Positions 15,253 through 18,494 of a stretch of DNA of 18,494 nt are shown here, in pieces. Under the pieces are notes generated by a model. That model ran no database searches, had not been told where the DNA came from, and saw only the letters and a program-made list of their open reading frames with translations. The translations under genes were made by a program, and so were the position numbers. This DNA is from Clostridia bacterium (GTDB taxonomy: Bacteria > Bacillota > Clostridia > Oscillospirales > CAG-272): assembly GCA_017452335.1 (NCBI GenBank), contig JAFTMP010000073.1, positions 1-18,494 of the forward strand, in the 5' to 3' direction. Positions within the stretch are counted from its first letter, which is position 1. Every line of letters starts with the position of its first letter.

Positions 15253-15318
15253 GCTCTGCCTCCGTATTCATTGATCCGTCAAAAGCTTGCAACAAAAACT
15301 TCGACGCCATTTTACAGT

Positions 15319-15347
15319 ATTCTACACGATTTTTTAAAAAATTGCAA
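15319..15347 (-). promoter_or_regulatory. Promoter of xpt (and probably the nucleoside-importer genes)
   Basis: On the minus strand TTGCAA (15342-15347) and TAGAAT (15319-15324) are 17 bp apart. Transcription would begin near 15312, giving a leader of about 60 nt, too short for a standard guanine riboswitch with its expression platform. Confidence 0.6.
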
Positions 15348-15422
15348 TATGTAATCCGCCAAATTGTGATTTTTTTGTGTATTTTCTGTGTGCATTCTGC
15401 ACAAAGCATTCACCGAAGCATC

Positions 15423-15454
15423 AAAAAAGGGCACCGCCTTAAAAGGCGATGCCC
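15423..15454 (-). terminator. Rho-independent terminator of hpf
   Basis: GGGCACCGCC (15429-15438) pairs with GGCGATGCCC (15445-15454) with one mismatch. A6 at 15423-15428 gives the T-run on the minus strand. It separates hpf from xpt. Confidence 0.9.
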
Positions 15455-15506
15455 GAAATTATCTTTATGATATTATAACATTATAACCCGCGGTGATCCC
15501 AAAGCA

Positions 15507-16037
15507 TCAATCGGGAACGATCAAACCATAATCGCCATCCGCTCTGCGGTACACCAGGTTCAGCGCACCGTTGTCGGGATTGCGGAACAGGAAGAAATCA
15601 TGCTCGAGCAGCAGCATTTGCAAAATTGCGTCTTCTGTGGTCATGGGCTTTACGGGGAAGGACTTGGTGCGTACGCGGAACTCGGGAGCCTCCTCCACGA
15701 TCTCTTCAGACACCTCCTCATCGGGTACAGGTACGAAGGCACCTTCCTTCAGCTTGCGCTCAAGTCTGGTCTTGTTCTTGCGAATCTGTCTGAGAATCGC
15801 TTCGATCGTCTCATCCAGCGCGTTCATCATGGTGTCTGCACGCTTTTCGGAGCGGTAAAGGGTCCCACCGCAGGAAATCGTCAATTCCACGCTCTCGCCA
15901 TTTTTCTTTTTGTCGGTCTTGATGAGCGCGCAGGCATCGTCTTTGAAGAATCTGTCAAACTTTTTCAGTTTCCGTTCTGCCGATGCTACAAATTCAGAAG
16001 TAACTTCCTGACGTTTTGTTGCGTATGTGATTTTCAT
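15507..16037 (-). CDS. hpf: Ribosome hibernation promoting factor, long form
   Basis: The 176-residue protein has the long-HPF layout. An N-terminal RNA-binding domain (about residues 1-100, with MKITYATKRQEVTSEF and an arginine/lysine-rich helix near 85-95) is followed by an acidic linker (VPDEEVSEEIVEEAPE) and a C-terminal dimerisation domain (about 125-176, containing KPMTTEDAILQMLLL and HDFFLFRN). Long HPF joins 70S ribosomes into inactive 100S dimers in stationary phase or stress. AGGTGG lies about eight bases upstream of the ATG. It is monocistronic, with its own promoter (TATACT at 16099-16104) and terminator. Confidence 0.96.
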   Translation of the reverse strand: MKITYATKRQEVTSEFVASAERKLKKFDRFFKDDACALIKTDKKKNGESVELTISCGGTLYRSEKRADTMMNALDETIEAILRQIRKNKTRLERKLKEGAFVPVPDEEVSEEIVEEAPEFRVRTKSFPVKPMTTEDAILQMLLLEHDFFLFRNPDNGALNLVYRRADGDYGLIVPD

Positions 16038-16065
16038 TGAGATCCCACCTTACAATAGATTCGAC

Positions 16066-16087
16066 AGGGGCAAGGGTCCTCACCCCT
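16066..16087 (-). promoter_or_regulatory. Hairpin in the hpf leader
   Basis: On the minus strand AGGGGTGAG and CTTGCCCCT form a nine-base stem with two wobble pairs around a GACC loop, near the expected 5' end of the mRNA. It may stabilise the message or modulate initiation. Confidence 0.4.
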
Positions 16088-16098
16088 CCCGTGTATAT

Positions 16099-16104
16099 AG
16101 TATA
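16099..16104 (-). promoter_or_regulatory. Extended -10 box of the hpf promoter
   Basis: On the minus strand TATACT is preceded by TGG, an extended -10 arrangement, without a good -35 box. Transcription would begin near 16092. Confidence 0.5.
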
Positions 16105-16231
16105 CCATACTTTTTATCAAAAATAAAGAGTTTTTTCCAAAAAATTCTTGGTAATAGTGTACAATTTTTCAGCCCAACTTTCGGCACATTGACGAATTTT
16201 CAAATCTTATGAAAAAACATCCGCTTTTTCA

Positions 16232-16243
16232 GTGAACGTTCAC
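16232..16243. promoter_or_regulatory. Perfect 12-bp palindrome, candidate operator
   Basis: GTGAACGTTCAC is fully self-complementary and lies about 85 bp before the lipoprotein start. A second TTCACA half-like copy is at 16250-16255. A weak TGG-TAGGAT extended -10 box lies just downstream. The regulator is unknown. Confidence 0.35.
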
Positions 16244-16325
16244 AAAGTATTCACAATAATATGGTAGGATAAATATGTAAGCGCCGCTGTGCGCATCACT
16301 ATTTTTGATCCGAAAGGAATGTACT

Positions 16326-17222
16326 ATGAAACAGTACCGTTATTTTTTCAGCACCTTGAGCCTCATCTTCGTGATCTGCATGACGCTCTGCGCATGTGCC
16401 ACCAAAACCACCACCGGAGGCAAGCAGGATCCTCCTACCGGAGATCCCTCCACTGGAACGGAAGAAAGCGTTTCCCTTCCCGCTACCGAAGCCGGCAGCA
16501 TCGTGTTTGACGGCGGAAACGTAAACGTAGGCAACACCGGTGCGCAGTTTGCAAACGGTATTTTAACCATTTCCAAGGCAGGAAGCTACGAGCTGAGCGG
16601 CAAGAGCGAATCCTGCGGCATCGTTGTGGCTGTAGACAAAAGCGAGCAGGTAGAGTTGATTTTAGCAGGTGTAGAGCTGACCAACCCCGTCGGACCCGTG
16701 ATCTACTGCGATAGCGCAGACAAGCTCTTCTTGACCGTTAAGGAAGGCACCACCAATGCTTTGAAGGACGGCGTGGACTATCCTGCCTCTGCCGCTACAG
16801 ACGGTCCCAACGCGGCGGTTTATTCCGATGATGACCTGACCATCCGCGGCACGGGAACTCTTCGTGTCACTGCCCTTTACAACAATGGTATTTCCAGCAA
16901 AAACGATATCAAGATCAAGGAAGTGACCTTGACGGTAGATGTGTATAACACCGCCATTCGCGGCAAGGAAAGCGTAACCGTGGGAAGCGGCAACCTGACC
17001 ATCAAGGCAGGCAACGACGGCATTAAGGCAACCGAGGAAGTAGATACAGCCAAGGGCTTTGTCACCATCGAGGGCGGTACCTTAAACATCACCGCAGGGG
17101 ATGACGCTCTGCAGGCATCTCTGGTGCTCAACGTGACCGGCGGTAAGATCACCGCTGCGGCAAACGGAAAGCTCACCAACGCCCCCACCGAGAACGTGAC
17201 AGACGGCATCATCAACGGCTGA
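16326..17222 (+). CDS. Carbohydrate-binding lipoprotein (Cthe_2159/DUF4353-like), possibly short
   Basis: The 298-residue product has a signal peptide (about residues 1-23) ending in a lipobox-like LCAC (Cys24), then a Thr/Pro/Gly-rich linker to about residue 50. From about 55 onward come short repeating strands typical of a right-handed beta-helix (repeated Asn/Gly/Ile units such as DDLTIRGTGTL, DIKIKEVTLTV and GFVTIEGGTLNI). This resembles the Clostridium thermocellum Cthe_2159 pectin/cellulose-binding family. The usual later Tyr-Glu-Gly-rich segment is absent, so the protein may be a short or truncated member. ATG 16326 is used because AAAGGA lies seven bases upstream. The protein is probably surface anchored. 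A terminator follows 31 bp after the stop codon, so it is monocistronic. Confidence 0.82.
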   Translation: MKQYRYFFSTLSLIFVICMTLCACATKTTTGGKQDPPTGDPSTGTEESVSLPATEAGSIVFDGGNVNVGNTGAQFANGILTISKAGSYELSGKSESCGIVVAVDKSEQVELILAGVELTNPVGPVIYCDSADKLFLTVKEGTTNALKDGVDYPASAATDGPNAAVYSDDDLTIRGTGTLRVTALYNNGISSKNDIKIKEVTLTVDVYNTAIRGKESVTVGSGNLTIKAGNDGIKATEEVDTAKGFVTIEGGTLNITAGDDALQASLVLNVTGGKITAAANGKLTNAPTENVTDGIING

Positions 17223-17253
17223 TCTTCCCTTTTTCAAAAGCAAAATTCAAGAT

Positions 17254-17290
17254 AAAGGAGTGACCATTTTGCGGTTCACTCCTTTTATTT
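17254..17290 (+). terminator. Terminator of the lipoprotein gene
   Basis: AAAGGAGTGA (17254-17263) pairs with TCACTCCTTT (17276-17285), with inner CC/GG pairs and a one-base bulge, and a TTTTATTTT run follows. Confidence 0.85.
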
Positions 17291-17466
17291 TAAAAAGCAA
17301 AAAATCACCGAAACTCTTCCCTTTTCGTCCCGTTTTACGGTCACTTTCTCCTTTCAAAACATTTTTTTGCAAAGAAAGAAAAAGCGAGAAAAAGCAAGAT
17401 TTCAAGAGAATTCACGAGATAGTATCACTATAAATCAAAAAAGTCCGATTTTTTTCAAAAAAGGTG

Positions 17467-17495
17467 TTGACAATACGGGGATGAAGTGCTATAAT
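17467..17495 (+). promoter_or_regulatory. Perfect consensus promoter of rplM-rpsI
   Basis: TTGACA (17467-17472) and TATAAT (17490-17495) are exactly 17 bp apart. The expected start is near 17502, as suits a highly expressed ribosomal protein operon. Confidence 0.93.
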
Positions 17496-17556
17496 ATGCA
17501 GGCTGTCAAAAACAAGACAAAAAATTTGAAGAAGAAAATACGGAGGAATCCCGAAG

Positions 17557-17985
17557 ATGTCTACCTATATGGCTAAGGCAGAGAACATCGAGCGCAAGTG
17601 GTATGTTCTGGATGCAGCAGGCAAACCCGTTGGTAAGACCGCTGTACTCGCTGCCAATATTTTAAGAGGCAAACACAGACCCGAATTCACCCCTCATGCT
17701 GACTGCGGCGAATTCGTCATCATCATCAACGCTGAAAAAGCAATCTTCACCGGCAAGAAGCTGACTCAGAAGGTTTACTATCATCATTCCGGCTACATCG
17801 GCGGTCTGAAGAGCGTTACTGCAAAGCAGCTCATGGAAGACAAGCCCGAGAAGGTACTGGAAATGGCTGTTAAGGGCATGCTGCCCAAGAACACCATCGG
17901 TGCAAAGAGCCTTACTCGTCTGAAGGTTTATGCAGGTCCCGAACACAATCAGCAGGCTCAGAAGCCCGTTGCTTACGAAGGCTAA
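17557..17985 (+). CDS. rplM: 50S ribosomal protein L13
   Basis: The 142-residue protein has the normal L13 length and segments: KWYVLDAAGKPVGKTA near the N-terminus, ILRGKHRPEFTPHADCGEFV, TGKKLTQKVYYHHSGYIGG, and AVKGMLPKNTIGAKSLTRL towards the end. L13 is an early assembly protein of the large subunit. The ATG has GGAGG ten bases upstream, a rather long spacing; a second in-frame ATG follows four codons later but has no closer ribosome site. The gene is driven by the consensus promoter at 17467 and is 18 bp from rpsI, the conserved rplM-rpsI pair. Confidence 0.98.
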   Translation: MSTYMAKAENIERKWYVLDAAGKPVGKTAVLAANILRGKHRPEFTPHADCGEFVIIINAEKAIFTGKKLTQKVYYHHSGYIGGLKSVTAKQLMEDKPEKVLEMAVKGMLPKNTIGAKSLTRLKVYAGPEHNQQAQKPVAYEG

Positions 17986-18003
17986 AGAAAGGAGTAATCG
18001 ACA

Positions 18004-18408
18004 ATGACTTATACAAGCGCAAAGCCCTATTTCTACGGAACGGGCAGAAGAAAGAGCTCTATCGCAAGAGTACGTCTTGTTCCCGGTACCGGTAAGGTAA
18101 CCATCAACGGAAGAGACATTGACAATTACTTCGGTCTTGGCACCTTGAAGCTGATCGTAAACCAGCCCTTCGGCGTAACCAACACTGTTGGCAAGTACGA
18201 TATCATCTGCCTTGTAAACGGCGGCGGTATCTCCGGCCAGGCAGGCGCGATCCGTCACGGCGTTGCAAGAGCCCTCATCAAGAGCGACGAAACTCTTCGT
18301 CCCGCTCTGAAGAAGGCTGGCTTCCTCACTCGTGACCCCAGAATGAAGGAAAGAAAGAAGTACGGTCTGAAGGCTGCTCGTCGTGCACCTCAGTTCTCCA
18401 AGAGATAA
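18004..18408 (+). CDS. rpsI: 30S ribosomal protein S9
   Basis: The 134-residue protein is the typical S9, with YFYGTGRRKSSIARVRLV near the N-terminus, GTGKVTINGRDI, GGGISGQAGAIRHGVARAL, and the basic RRAPQFSKR terminus that reaches toward the P-site tRNA. The C-terminal Ser-Lys-Arg end is intact. AAAGGAG lies about nine bases upstream of the ATG. It is co-transcribed with rplM (18-bp gap), and a classical terminator at 18435 ends the operon. Confidence 0.98.
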   Translation: MTYTSAKPYFYGTGRRKSSIARVRLVPGTGKVTINGRDIDNYFGLGTLKLIVNQPFGVTNTVGKYDIICLVNGGGISGQAGAIRHGVARALIKSDETLRPALKKAGFLTRDPRMKERKKYGLKAARRAPQFSKR

Positions 18409-18434
18409 TCCGTACTCACGATACTTCAAAACCA

Positions 18435-18463
18435 CAGCACTCGCTTTGCGGGTGCTGTTTTTT
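18435..18463 (+). terminator. Rho-independent terminator of rplM-rpsI
   Basis: CAGCACTCGC (18435-18444) pairs with GCGGGTGCTG (18448-18457), with one T-G wobble and a TTT loop, followed by T6. Confidence 0.94.
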
Positions 18464-18494
18464 CGTTCAGAAAGATCCCTATTTACATTTCAGG

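Larger units (their letters stand above)
17223..17556. other. 334-bp gene-free region: terminator, A/T-rich spacer and ribosomal promoter
   Basis: It contains the lipoprotein gene terminator (17254-17290), a T/A-rich stretch with no convincing ORF, a small ATAGT/ACTAT dyad (17419-17431), the consensus promoter of rplM-rpsI (17467-17495) and a leader of about 55 nt. No L13 leader motif was recognised. Confidence 0.7.

Noticed and set aside
15253..15420. A purine riboswitch upstream of xpt
   Set aside because: No recognisable aptamer core was seen, and the most plausible promoter leaves too short a leader.

Overview
The window reads as a chromosomal segment of a Clostridia-type (Eubacteriales/Oscillospiraceae-like) Gram-positive bacterium. 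The evidence is strong AGGAGG-type ribosome sites, consensus TTGACA-17-TATAAT promoters, A/T-rich gaps with many hairpin terminators, a MurZ-type MurA, long-form HPF and a Bacillus-like BMP-family nucleoside importer. A species cannot be named from the sequence alone. No tRNA, rRNA, CRISPR array, transposase or phage gene was seen.

Left part (1-4787, minus strand): a tightly packed series reads murA, an M18 aminopeptidase, a two-CBS-domain protein and a patatin-like lipase (cut by the window edge), with no visible terminator between them. Upstream of murA is an RluA-type pseudouridine synthase. A divergent consensus promoter (4809-4837) drives a flavin reductase on the plus strand, closed by a strong terminator. 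An unusual two-lobed P-loop ATPase follows on the plus strand.

Middle (6615-9443): a 201-bp element bounded by 36-bp inverted repeats lies between the ATPase and a DtxR-type metal-responsive repressor. Further along on the minus strand are a small membrane protein and an N-acetylhexosamine-1-kinase-like sugar kinase. The kinase has a perfect promoter and a leader of about 210 nt. Beyond it lies a 250-bp chain of nested hairpins with repeated AGTGATATT boxes, which is the least explained part of the window.

Purine region (9444-15252, minus strand): xpt, a BMP-family lipoprotein, a double-domain ABC ATPase and two permeases run in the order of the Bacillus nupNOPQ guanosine importer. This forms one purine-salvage unit: nucleosides are captured and imported, and xanthine is converted to XMP. 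A hairpin between lipoprotein and ATPase and a possible internal promoter suggest the binding protein is made in excess.

Right part: the ribosome hibernation factor hpf (minus), a short pectin/cellulose-binding-like lipoprotein (plus), then rplM-rpsI behind a consensus promoter and ended by a classical terminator.

Overall this is mostly core metabolism. The novelty candidates are the two structured or repetitive intergenic regions and the P-loop ATPase with a decayed second nucleotide site.
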